From Bacteroidia bacterium (GTDB taxonomy: Bacteria; Bacteroidota; Bacteroidia; J057), in assembly GCA_041391665.1 (NCBI GenBank), contig JAWKNO010000001.1:1550001-1614000 (forward strand): a stretch of DNA of 64,000 bases, read 5' to 3'. The notes below the pieces were generated by a model. It saw nothing but the letters and a program-made list of their open reading frames with translations. It did no database searches and had not been told where the DNA came from. Shown here in pieces: positions 1 through 6,936 of this stretch; within the stretch, counting starts at the first letter, position 1; every line of letters starts with the position of its first letter. The position numbers and the translations under genes are program-made.

Positions 1-109
1 GAGGAAAAAATGCAGATAGGCCGGTCTCTTCCCCTTTTTGTTGAGAAGCAAGGGAAAGCAGATCATAAAGGGTGTCGGGGCGATTGGACTGGGAAAATGA
101 TGTCGTCAT
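1..109 (-). CDS. 5' end of an unidentified gene (partial)
   Basis: An open frame starts with ATG at 109 and runs off the left edge of the window after 36 codons without a stop. The peptide begins MTTSFSQSNRPDTLYDLLS and I do not recognise a family in so short a piece. No Shine-Dalgarno sequence is visible, which is common in Bacteroidota. The left end of the neighbouring insertion sequence is only about 20 bases upstream of the ATG, so the element probably separates this gene from its original promoter. It could also be a chance open frame; the lack of stops over 36 codons is weak evidence. Confidence 0.4.
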   Translation of the reverse strand, partial: MTTSFSQSNRPDTLYDLLSLASQQKGEETGLSAFFP

Positions 110-127
110 ATAAGCAGAATAGGAGAC

Positions 128-1107
128 ATTATGTAAATTAGATTTCATTGAAAATCAGGGTATTGGGGTAATTTATGCGCTACTCGAAAGTTGTAGAGGC
201 CGGTACAAATGCCCACGGTGGTGTCCCGGAAGTCATTTTTATAGGCGCGGCACTCATCTTTCACCATCCGGTATCGCTTCACCCCGCCGATAAAGTGCTC
301 GATTCTGACCCTTACCCGGGATATGTCCCGGTTTTGTTGGACTTGTTCGGAGGTGAGATCCTTGCCTTTGGGCTTTTTTTGCGGCTGAACAATCTCTACC
401 CCTGCCGGGGCATACCCCTGGTAACCGGTATCCTGCCATAGGCGAAAGCCTGCGGGAATGGAATAACTATCCGCCATCCGCTTATCATGGACACTGCCCG
501 CATAAGTGGGACTCACATACACAATCACTCCGAGCATCGTGGCAAGGAACGCATTTTTGACCGTATGTTTTTTCTTTTTCCCACTGTACTGCGCTTTTTG
601 CTGTTCGGTATCCTGCGGACGCGGCACTTCCCGTTCGGAACCATCGTGCAGTAATTCCTTCCCGCTCTGGTTCTCCAGCGCGGTCTGAAGGTCCGCTTCG
701 GTGCGGGCAGGCATACTTTCGCTCTGTTCCAGGGCCAGTTGCAGTATCGTATGAAGACCGTGGATATAGACATTCGCCTGGGCCTGTTCCATCTCAAACA
801 CCTCTGCCTGCACTTCCTGTACCGGATTATGTTTCAAATAGAACAGAATGAAACACAGCCGCTCGGCATGACTCGGTAAGGGACTATTTTGATAGATCAC
901 ACTTCGCCGAAGACCCTTTCTGGGCTTCCCGTTCAACTCATGCTTTTTCAAATAGGCATCGTGGACGGGCCCAAATTCTGCCAACAGCCGTTCGAAATCT
1001 GCTACCCGGTAGCCAGTCATCGACAGAAAATGGCTCGGACTTTTAATCCACTTTTCGTATTTTGACATCTCTCCGCGCGTTTAGTTACGAATTTAAATTT
1101 ACATAAT
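128..1107 (-). mobile_element. IS5-like insertion sequence, complete
   Basis: An element of about 0.98 kb carries one transposase gene on the minus strand. Its ends form an imperfect inverted repeat: attatgtaaatt at 128-139 matches the reverse complement of aatttacataat at 1096-1107. The outermost bases can also be read as a TA target duplication (130-131 and 1104-1105) around ends TGTAAATT and AATTTACA, so the exact boundary is uncertain by a few bases. The transposase is full length with an intact DDE triad, so the copy looks potentially active. It sits between two divergently oriented genes. Confidence 0.75.
145..1068 (-). CDS. IS5-family transposase (DDE_Tnp_4 type)
   Basis: This 307-residue protein catalyses cut-and-paste movement of the surrounding element. 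The N-terminal part (about residues 15-110) looks like the helix-turn-helix region found with this transposase type. The C-terminal catalytic part has a DDE triad that can be read directly: D142 in HDGSEREVPRP, D213 in WQDTGYQG and E257 in RVRVRIEHFIGG. The YSGKKKKHTVKN segment after the first Asp is characteristic of IS5-group transposases. There is no frameshift, so no programmed fusion is needed. It fills almost the whole element, leaving about 40 bases to the right-hand inverted repeat. The exact IS subgroup cannot be fixed without a database comparison. Confidence 0.9.
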   Translation of the reverse strand: MSKYEKWIKSPSHFLSMTGYRVADFERLLAEFGPVHDAYLKKHELNGKPRKGLRRSVIYQNSPLPSHAERLCFILFYLKHNPVQEVQAEVFEMEQAQANVYIHGLHTILQLALEQSESMPARTEADLQTALENQSGKELLHDGSEREVPRPQDTEQQKAQYSGKKKKHTVKNAFLATMLGVIVYVSPTYAGSVHDKRMADSYSIPAGFRLWQDTGYQGYAPAGVEIVQPQKKPKGKDLTSEQVQQNRDISRVRVRIEHFIGGVKRYRMVKDECRAYKNDFRDTTVGICTGLYNFRVAHKLPQYPDFQ

Positions 1108-1170
1108 CTTTAGGATAATCATTCAGTAGTACCTAAATTTATCGCGTCGCTGCAAATAAGCCAAAAATCG

Positions 1171-1569
1171 ATGAATGATCAGATAACACCACATAAAAAG
1201 AATTGCTCAAGGGTAGGAGCGGCACTGTTGATGAAGTGCCCCAATTGTTGCAATGCCCCATTATTTATCAATCAAAACCCCTATAATTTCAGCACAATGG
1301 GAAAAATGCCCGATGAATGTCCGAATTGCGGACAGGATTTTGTGATTGAGCCGGGGTTTTATTTTGGCGCAGCCATGATCAGTTATGTGATCCAGGTATT
1401 TATGATCGGCTTGTGTGCCGCGGTGGTTTATCTGGCCGGAGGCACAGAACCCTTACAATACATCATATCCATCAGTCTGGTGATTTTGCTGACTGCGCCT
1501 TATGTGATGGTGGTTTCCCGCGGGTTGTGGTTGAGTATTTTTGTTAAGAAGGATGGTTCTGCTGACTAG
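1171..1569 (+). CDS. DUF983 family zinc-ribbon membrane protein
   Basis: A 132-residue protein of unknown function. Two CxxC pairs (C23/C26 and C50/C53) probably form a zinc ribbon in the cytoplasmic N-terminal half. Two hydrophobic stretches follow, about residues 66-90 and 95-122, and should span the inner membrane. This layout and the PNC/PNCGQDF context match the DUF983 family common in Bacteroidota and Alphaproteobacteria. The start ATG lies about 65 bases from the right end of the insertion sequence, so its native promoter may have been displaced. A near-promoter sequence (TAATCTTTA) sits at the IS junction, about 60 bases upstream. Confidence 0.85.
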   Translation: MNDQITPHKKNCSRVGAALLMKCPNCCNAPLFINQNPYNFSTMGKMPDECPNCGQDFVIEPGFYFGAAMISYVIQVFMIGLCAAVVYLAGGTEPLQYIISISLVILLTAPYVMVVSRGLWLSIFVKKDGSAD

Positions 1570-1665
1570 TTCAGGTTGCTTGAAAATATGAGTTTATGAA
1601 AGAGTATTTGAATAACTTTTATAATTTTACCCCTGTATGAAAGTTTTATTTAATCCTCTAACACC

Positions 1666-2481
1666 ATGGTAGAAACAATTATGAAAGAACTGGAAAACTG
1701 GGTACTGGCACATTACCAAAGTATATTACTGGCATTGGTTACCCTTATTGTTGGTTTGTGGTTGATCAAATGGGTAACCCGCGTAGCCAGAAAAGCGATG
1801 GAAGTCAGAAGTATGGATCTTACGCTTCGCACGTTTTTTTCCGATCTGATCAGTATTTCCCTCAAGGCGGTGCTTTTTATCAGCGTAGCCGGCATTCTGG
1901 GTATTCAGACTACTTCTTTTGTAACTATTTTGGGTGCAGCCGGTCTGGCTGTAGGTCTTGCCCTCCAGGGCAGTCTGGGCAATTTTGCCGGTGGGGTATT
2001 GATCCTCATTTTCCGCCCTTTTAAAGTGGGTGATCTGATTGAAGCACAAGGGTATATCGGCCACGTTACTGCGCTCAATATTTTTGTAACCACCCTAAAA
2101 ACGCCCGACAGTAAAACGGTTATTCTTCCCAACGGCCCTCTGTCCAATGGCTCAATCACCAACTTTACGACACTCAATGAGTTGCGCGTAGACCTTTCAA
2201 TCGGCGTCAGCTATAAGGCAGATATCAAAACCGCTCGCTCTGTGATCATGGAAGCAATGGTCAACAATCCGAAAGTACTGGAAAAGCCTGCGCCTTCCGT
2301 CAGCGTAAGCGAACTGGGTGACAGTTCTGTTGTGCTTGCCGTAAGGCCGTATGCAACAGTTGCTGATTACTGGGACGTCTATTTTGGTGTGCTGGAAGAT
2401 GCCAAAGAAGCGCTTGACAAAGCCGGAATTGAAATTCCCTTTCCGCAACGTGTGGTACATCACATAAATGATGCGGAATAA
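1666..2481 (+). CDS. MscS-family small-conductance mechanosensitive channel
   Basis: A 271-residue inner-membrane channel that would open under membrane tension to release solutes on osmotic downshock. Three N-terminal membrane helices are visible: about residues 15-35, 58-80 and 85-105. The third is the glycine/alanine-rich pore helix (ILGAAGLAVGLALQGSLGNF), the hallmark of MscS. The beta domain follows (FRPFKVGDLIEAQGYIGHV) and then the mixed alpha/beta cytoplasmic domain, ending with EIPFPQRVVH, also typical. The size is that of the short MscS type, with no extra domains. A second in-frame ATG at 1681 is an alternative start. It lies upstream of ftsX on the same strand. Confidence 0.93.
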   Translation: MVETIMKELENWVLAHYQSILLALVTLIVGLWLIKWVTRVARKAMEVRSMDLTLRTFFSDLISISLKAVLFISVAGILGIQTTSFVTILGAAGLAVGLALQGSLGNFAGGVLILIFRPFKVGDLIEAQGYIGHVTALNIFVTTLKTPDSKTVILPNGPLSNGSITNFTTLNELRVDLSIGVSYKADIKTARSVIMEAMVNNPKVLEKPAPSVSVSELGDSSVVLAVRPYATVADYWDVYFGVLEDAKEALDKAGIEIPFPQRVVHHINDAE

Positions 2482-2536
2482 GGAGGTTTTTGAACCAACG
2501 ATCCGGGTACGTGTATCATATTCAGAAATTTGCAAT

Positions 2537-2544
2537 TATCTTTG
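2537..2544 (+). promoter_or_regulatory. Promoter -7 element of ftsX
   Basis: TATCTTTG matches the Bacteroidota -7 consensus TAnnTTTG exactly and ends 6 bases before the preferred ftsX ATG at 2551. No TTG is seen at the expected -33 distance. If used, transcription would start at or next to the start codon. Confidence 0.4.
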
Positions 2545-2550
2545 AGGCAA

Positions 2551-3450
2551 ATGCGTACCGATAAATTACCATATCAAACGAGATATCTGAAGAGCAAATC
2601 GCGAAGTACTTATGTCACTTCGCTGCTCAGTATTTCATTGGTACTTTTTTTCCTCGGATTATTCCTCGCCCTGATTTTATTTGGGGGAGCTTTTGCCCGC
2701 AATGCCCGTGAGGCCATTGTGATGAAGGTGTTTTTGCACGATGGGATCAAAACAGAGGCATTAAAAGATCTGGAGTCCCGCCTGGCTGCTATGCCTTTTG
2801 TGCGGGAACTCCGCTATATATCCAAAGAAGAAGCGGGGGAGATCATGCTGGAAAAAACAGGCGAAGATGTGAAATCGATGATGGATGGGGTAAACCCGCT
2901 GCTGGCATCTTTTAATGTAAATCTATATCCTTCCTATATAGCCGCAGACAAACTTGCGGAAATTCAGACGACCCTTTCTCAGGAGCGGATTGTGGCAGAA
3001 GTCGCCTATCCGGCAGATATGATCATCAATCTCAACCGTAATATTCAGATCATATCCCTGGCATTCCTCACTGTAGGGCTGATTCTGGTAGGAATAGGTT
3101 TTTATCTGATTTTCGGCACGATCCGCCTGGCGATTTATGCGGAAAGACTGACGATCAGAAGTATGCAGCTTATCGGCGCAACGCAGGGATTTATCAGAAG
3201 GCCATTTTTAATTAATGGCCTTACCCAAGGCGGGCTTGGCGGTTTGATCGCCAGTGGTTTGCTGATCATATCGGTGGTATTTTTACGCCGCTGGCTGGAG
3301 TCGATGAACCTCGGCGGGAGCTTTTCTCTGGGCGGTACACTAATTGGATTATTAGCGGGAATTGTGTTATTTGGACTCGCTTTAGGTTTGTCCGGCAGTT
3401 TTTTCGCAGTCAATAAATATTTAAACAGAAACCTGGACGAATTGATGTAA
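2551..3450 (+). CDS. ftsX: Cell-division ABC transporter permease FtsX
   Basis: FtsX is the membrane half of the FtsEX complex, which links ATP hydrolysis in the cytoplasm to activation of peptidoglycan hydrolases at the division site. The protein has one N-terminal membrane helix (about residues 22-46), a large extracytoplasmic domain (about 50-160) and three C-terminal helices, as in the family. I chose the ATG at 2551 (299 aa, MRTDKLPYQTRYLKSK) over an upstream TTG at 2530, because the TTG overlaps the likely promoter. No ftsE is present in the window. The next genes (DUF3098, uppP) follow at 2-3 base spacing, so the three form one envelope operon. Confidence 0.93.
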   Translation: MRTDKLPYQTRYLKSKSRSTYVTSLLSISLVLFFLGLFLALILFGGAFARNAREAIVMKVFLHDGIKTEALKDLESRLAAMPFVRELRYISKEEAGEIMLEKTGEDVKSMMDGVNPLLASFNVNLYPSYIAADKLAEIQTTLSQERIVAEVAYPADMIINLNRNIQIISLAFLTVGLILVGIGFYLIFGTIRLAIYAERLTIRSMQLIGATQGFIRRPFLINGLTQGGLGGLIASGLLIISVVFLRRWLESMNLGGSFSLGGTLIGLLAGIVLFGLALGLSGSFFAVNKYLNRNLDELM

Positions 3451-3452
3451 TT

Positions 3453-3782
3453 ATGAGCAAATCGAAACCAACGACCAAAAAGATGGTGACCACAAGTTCG
3501 CCCACCATCTCGAAAACTGCTGCGGAAAGCCGCGCCGGTTCAACCAATCATTCTTCTATGGTGCTGCCTTTTGTGCGAATGAACTATATCCTGCTCCTCG
3601 CAGGTGTGGCACTCATTGCTTTCGGTTTTTATCTGATGTCATTAGATAACTTTGTCGATGCAACGCAGTTTTCCATTTCTCTGCATATTGCTCCGATTGT
3701 AGTTGTCTCAGGATTTGTCGGCATAATTTATGCTATCATGTACAAACCGGCCGCCGCAAAAGATCAGGTGGTTTCAGAATAA
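3453..3782 (+). CDS. DUF3098 family membrane protein
   Basis: A 109-residue protein. The first 40 residues are polar and rich in Ser, Thr and Lys. Two membrane helices follow at about residues 45-65 and 75-97. The sequence MNYILLLAGVALIAFGFYLM and its place between ftsX and uppP are the usual signature of DUF3098 in Bacteroidota. The function is unknown; the conserved position suggests a role in division or undecaprenyl-phosphate recycling, but that is inference. It starts 2 bases after the ftsX stop and ends 3 bases before uppP. Confidence 0.85.
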   Translation: MSKSKPTTKKMVTTSSPTISKTAAESRAGSTNHSSMVLPFVRMNYILLLAGVALIAFGFYLMSLDNFVDATQFSISLHIAPIVVVSGFVGIIYAIMYKPAAAKDQVVSE

Positions 3783-3785
3783 TTT

Positions 3786-4571
3786 ATGAATATTATACAA
3801 GCGATTATCCTTGGTATCGTCCAGGGACTCACAGAATTCTTGCCTGTAAGTAGTAGTGGTCACATCGAACTGGGAAAAGTATTGTTGAATACGGAGAATG
3901 TAGGGATAGATTTCTCCATCCTCGTCCACATTGCTACCGCACTCAGTACCGTCATCGTTTTTAGAAAAGATATTGCTCAACTTCTGGTCAGTATCATCAG
4001 ACTTCAGCGCGAATACATCGAATATGCCGCAAAACTGATTCTCTCTGCCGTACCGGTTGGGATTGTAGGGCTCGCTTTTAAAGATGAGCTGGAAGTGCTA
4101 TTCGAAGGAAGAATCGTGCTGGTCGGCTGTATGCTCCTTATCACTGCCCTGCTTCTTTTTCTCACTACGCGTGTCAGGACATCAGAGAAACCCGTAGGAT
4201 TTGGCGAGGCCATCATCATCGGCCTTGCCCAAATGGTGGCGATTTTGCCGGGGATTTCCCGCTCAGGAGCGACCATTGCCACGGCGCTTCTGCTGAAAGT
4301 TGACAGGAGTCAGGCTGCAAAATTTTCCTTCCTCATGGTTTTGATCCCAATTTTTGGCGAAGCACTGCTCGACATTGTCGATATGGCCAAAGGTGAAGCG
4401 GTCTGGAGTATGGGCACTGACATTGCCCTGGCCGGATTTCTTTCGGCTTTTATTTCTGGATTATTTGCCTGTACCTTCATGCTTCGCATCGTAAAAGGGG
4501 GAAAACTGTACTATTTTAGCATTTATTGTGTGATCATTGGGATTATCGCAATCATTGCAGGATTGGCATAA
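3786..4571 (+). CDS. uppP: Undecaprenyl-diphosphatase UppP (BacA)
   Basis: This integral membrane enzyme removes one phosphate from undecaprenyl diphosphate and so recycles the lipid carrier used for peptidoglycan and O-antigen synthesis. Both family signatures are present: GLTEFLPVSSSGH near the N-terminus (residues about 14-26) and LPGISRSGATIA in the middle, which together supply the catalytic Glu, Ser and Arg. The length of 261 residues and the multiple hydrophobic helices fit BacA-type enzymes. It is the third gene of the ftsX operon. Besides cell-wall synthesis it would serve the surface-polysaccharide genes seen elsewhere in the window. Confidence 0.96.
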   Translation: MNIIQAIILGIVQGLTEFLPVSSSGHIELGKVLLNTENVGIDFSILVHIATALSTVIVFRKDIAQLLVSIIRLQREYIEYAAKLILSAVPVGIVGLAFKDELEVLFEGRIVLVGCMLLITALLLFLTTRVRTSEKPVGFGEAIIIGLAQMVAILPGISRSGATIATALLLKVDRSQAAKFSFLMVLIPIFGEALLDIVDMAKGEAVWSMGTDIALAGFLSAFISGLFACTFMLRIVKGGKLYYFSIYCVIIGIIAIIAGLA

Positions 4572-4593
4572 TCAATTTCCTTCGTAGATTGCA

Positions 4594-5214
4594 ATGGAGA
4601 ACCATTGCACTATGGAGGCTAAACCAGATGACTTTCAACCCCCCAAAGGCAAAAACCGCCTTCGGACATTCAGGATTACTGCAGTTCTGACGGGGCTGGT
4701 CGTAGCAATACTGCTGCCTTTGGGCTATTATGTCTCAACCTCAACGTCTGGGTCTCCCCAAAAGCTGTTTGCTGAAATACATGGCGAAGATATTCCCTCC
4801 GACAAAGGGGTATTGCTGAAAAATACGCCGGGTCATTCCGCCCAATTTGCTTCTGCAATGGCCTTTTTCCGTGAAGGAAATTACGAAAAAGCGCTGGCAG
4901 GCTTTACAGACCTGATTAAAACCGGTCCTGAAAATGATACACTTGCCTGTTATATGGGCATTACCCATCTGGAGTTAAAACATTCAGACACAGCGGTTTT
5001 CTGGCTTGAAAAATCCCTTTCGTTCAAAAGATCGGGCTTTATTTCCGAAAAGGCAGAGATCTATCTCGGCCTCGCCTATGTCCTGAAAGGCGATTTTCCC
5101 AGGGCAAATGATATTTTTAATGCCATTGCAGCCAACGAAAAACATACCTACCACAACGAAGCGATAAAAGCTGAAGCCCGCCTCCTACGGTATATTGAAA
5201 GGGAAGAGGAATAG
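4594..5214 (+). CDS. TPR-containing single-pass membrane protein
   Basis: A 206-residue protein with one membrane helix at about residues 27-48 after a basic cytoplasmic segment. The rest is probably extracytoplasmic and has at least two or three tetratricopeptide-like units, for example AMAFFREGNYEKALAGFTDLI and CYMGITHLELKHSDTAVFWLEKSL. TPR units normally act as protein-binding scaffolds; no partner can be named. The start at 4594 is the first ATG; one at 4612 is also in frame. It lies 22 bases after uppP and ends 1 base before the convergent aminotransferase gene. Confidence 0.75.
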   Translation: MENHCTMEAKPDDFQPPKGKNRLRTFRITAVLTGLVVAILLPLGYYVSTSTSGSPQKLFAEIHGEDIPSDKGVLLKNTPGHSAQFASAMAFFREGNYEKALAGFTDLIKTGPENDTLACYMGITHLELKHSDTAVFWLEKSLSFKRSGFISEKAEIYLGLAYVLKGDFPRANDIFNAIAANEKHTYHNEAIKAEARLLRYIEREEE

Positions 5215-5215
5215 G

Positions 5216-6403
5216 CTATCTGCTGTTCCATACTTCCCCGACAGACGACAGCATCAGGTCGCAGGCAGTGTGAAGTTCGGCTTCGGTAATCGTCAGCGGT
5301 GGCGAAATTCTGAGTCCGTTGTCAATATTGATAAAGCCCAGGGTAAGCAACCCTTTGTCATAAGCGACCTTTCGCACGGCTTCTGCAAATTCGAAGGTTT
5401 CAAAGATTAAGCCGAAAAGCAACCCTTTACCTCTCAATTCCTGAATGGCGGGGTGCCTGAGTCGCTGGCGCAAAATAGCTTCTTTTGCAGGCATTTGGGC
5501 CATAAGATCTTCGTCTAGTATTTTGGTTACCGCTGCAAGTCCTGCGGCGCAGCTGACCGGATTTCCTCCAAAGGTGGTAATATGACCAAACATGGGATTT
5601 TTCTGAATCACCGCCATGATCTCTTCCTTGGCCACAAATGCACCTAATGGTAAACCGCCTCCCAGACTTTTTGCCAGGAGCAAAATATCAGGCTCAACCT
5701 CAAATCCCTGAAGGGCAAACATGGTTCCGGTGCGGCCAAAACCCGTTTGGATTTCATCCAAAATCATCAGCGCTCCGGTTTCATCGCAGCGCTGACGCAC
5801 TTTCTGCAGATAGTTGTCTTTGGGTAAAATGATTCCTGCCGTACCCTGGATCACTTCAATGATAACTGCTGCGGTTTGGTCCGTGATCTGGTCAAGATCC
5901 TCCTCCTGATTAAAACGAATATGACTGACACCCGGCAGCAGTGGGCCATATCCCACCTTTTTTTTAGGATTTCCGCCTACACTCAGCGCACCATGGGTAC
6001 TGCCATGGTAGGCGTTGTAGCAGGAAACAAGTTCTCCCCTTCCTGTATATTTTTTGGCAATTTTCAGCGCACCTTCAGTTGCTTCCGCGCCGCTGTTGGT
6101 AAAGTAAATTTTTTTAAGATTGTTGTTCAGCAATTCGATGATTTTTGCGCCGTACTGCACCTGCGGTCCCATGACTGCTTCCCCATATACCATGGGGTGA
6201 AGATACAAAGCCGCTTGTGTCTGGATCGCCCTCACCACTTCGGGCGCACTATGTCCTACATTGGTTACACATATGCCGCTGATAAAATCCAGCCACTTCC
6301 GGCCGTGAGGGCCATAGAGATAAACGCCCTCGCCTCTTTCTATTTCCATACCGATAGGCTCTTCCGAAGTATGGGCAATGTAGCGATCAAATAGTTGTTT
6401 CAT
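5216..6403 (-). CDS. Class III PLP-dependent aminotransferase
   Basis: A 395-residue fold-type I aminotransferase of the acetylornithine/ornithine aminotransferase group. Visible signatures are the phosphate-binding NSGAEATEGALKIAKKYTGR region, LDEIQTGFGRTG with the cofactor-contacting Asp, and the PLP lysine in LLLAKSLGGGLPLGAF. The substrate cannot be decided from the sequence: acetylornithine, another omega-amino compound, or a 4-aminobutyrate-like substrate are all possible. No arginine-pathway genes are nearby, so I leave the symbol blank. It is transcribed alone, convergent with the TPR gene. A TACTTTTG -7 element lies just upstream of its ATG. Confidence 0.88.
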   Translation of the reverse strand: MKQLFDRYIAHTSEEPIGMEIERGEGVYLYGPHGRKWLDFISGICVTNVGHSAPEVVRAIQTQAALYLHPMVYGEAVMGPQVQYGAKIIELLNNNLKKIYFTNSGAEATEGALKIAKKYTGRGELVSCYNAYHGSTHGALSVGGNPKKKVGYGPLLPGVSHIRFNQEEDLDQITDQTAAVIIEVIQGTAGIILPKDNYLQKVRQRCDETGALMILDEIQTGFGRTGTMFALQGFEVEPDILLLAKSLGGGLPLGAFVAKEEIMAVIQKNPMFGHITTFGGNPVSCAAGLAAVTKILDEDLMAQMPAKEAILRQRLRHPAIQELRGKGLLFGLIFETFEFAEAVRKVAYDKGLLTLGFINIDNGLRISPPLTITEAELHTACDLMLSSVGEVWNSR

Positions 6404-6414
6404 GCCGCAATTTA

Positions 6415-6422
6415 CAAAAGTA
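6415..6422 (-). promoter_or_regulatory. Promoter -7 element of the aminotransferase gene
   Basis: On the minus strand TACTTTTG matches the Bacteroidota -7 consensus TAnnTTTG and ends 11 bases before the ATG at 6403. No TTG is found at the usual -33 spacing, so this is only half of a promoter. Confidence 0.4.
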
Positions 6423-6438
6423 TGCGGTTTACAATATC

Positions 6439-6759
6439 CTACCGGATGCGGAGTTTTTTTGTCGTAAATGCCCGGTCTCCGATCGCTATTTGTGAAAAAT
6501 ATATACCCGAAGGAAGCCCTTCAGGTGTTTCATTGGAGCAAAAACTTCGGACAGAAGTACTGGTGTCGGAATAAATGGCCACAATTTCGCCATGAAGATC
6601 AAATACCGTTAATCTTACCACGACACCAGAAGCGGACGAATTGGTTTGCTGAGGTTCAGCAACCGTAGGAATTACCGCGTTTCCGCTTCTGTAGTATGTT
6701 TTCGATAATGTGCAGGCAGACAAAGTGAGAAAGGTGAGAACTATAAAAAAATATTTCAC
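6439..6759 (-). CDS. Small lipoprotein with a type IX sorting-domain-like C-terminus
   Basis: A 106-residue protein with a lipoprotein signal peptide; the lipobox LSAC gives a lipidated Cys at residue 16. After a short Ser/Thr-rich spacer, residues about 47-106 resemble the type A C-terminal sorting domain of type IX secretion substrates: a strand like LTVFDLHGEIV, then the LPSGIYFSQIAIGDRAFTTKKLRIR pattern (here quoted in part: PSGIYF and KKLRIR). Sorting domains normally sit behind a large cargo, so a lipoprotein consisting of little else is odd. It could be a truncated remnant or a separate small beta-sandwich protein. It lies alone between two minus/plus neighbours. Confidence 0.6.
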   Translation of the reverse strand: MKYFFIVLTFLTLSACTLSKTYYRSGNAVIPTVAEPQQTNSSASGVVVRLTVFDLHGEIVAIYSDTSTSVRSFCSNETPEGLPSGIYFSQIAIGDRAFTTKKLRIR

Positions 6760-6936
6760 GATTCAATTAGTACATAAATTGGAATACATGAAGAATTGAC
6801 AAAAATGATGCTGACATTTTCCGGATGTAAGGAATTGTAAAAATTCGCACAAATTATTTTTTATCCTTTCGCAATCGGAAAAACGGCAATTCCTTTGTAA
6901 TTTTCAGCAACTCCCCAAAAATCTAAAAACCAGACC

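Noticed and set aside
2530..2550. The TTG start for ftsX
   Set aside because: It lies in the likely promoter, and the ATG at 2551 gives a normal N-terminus.
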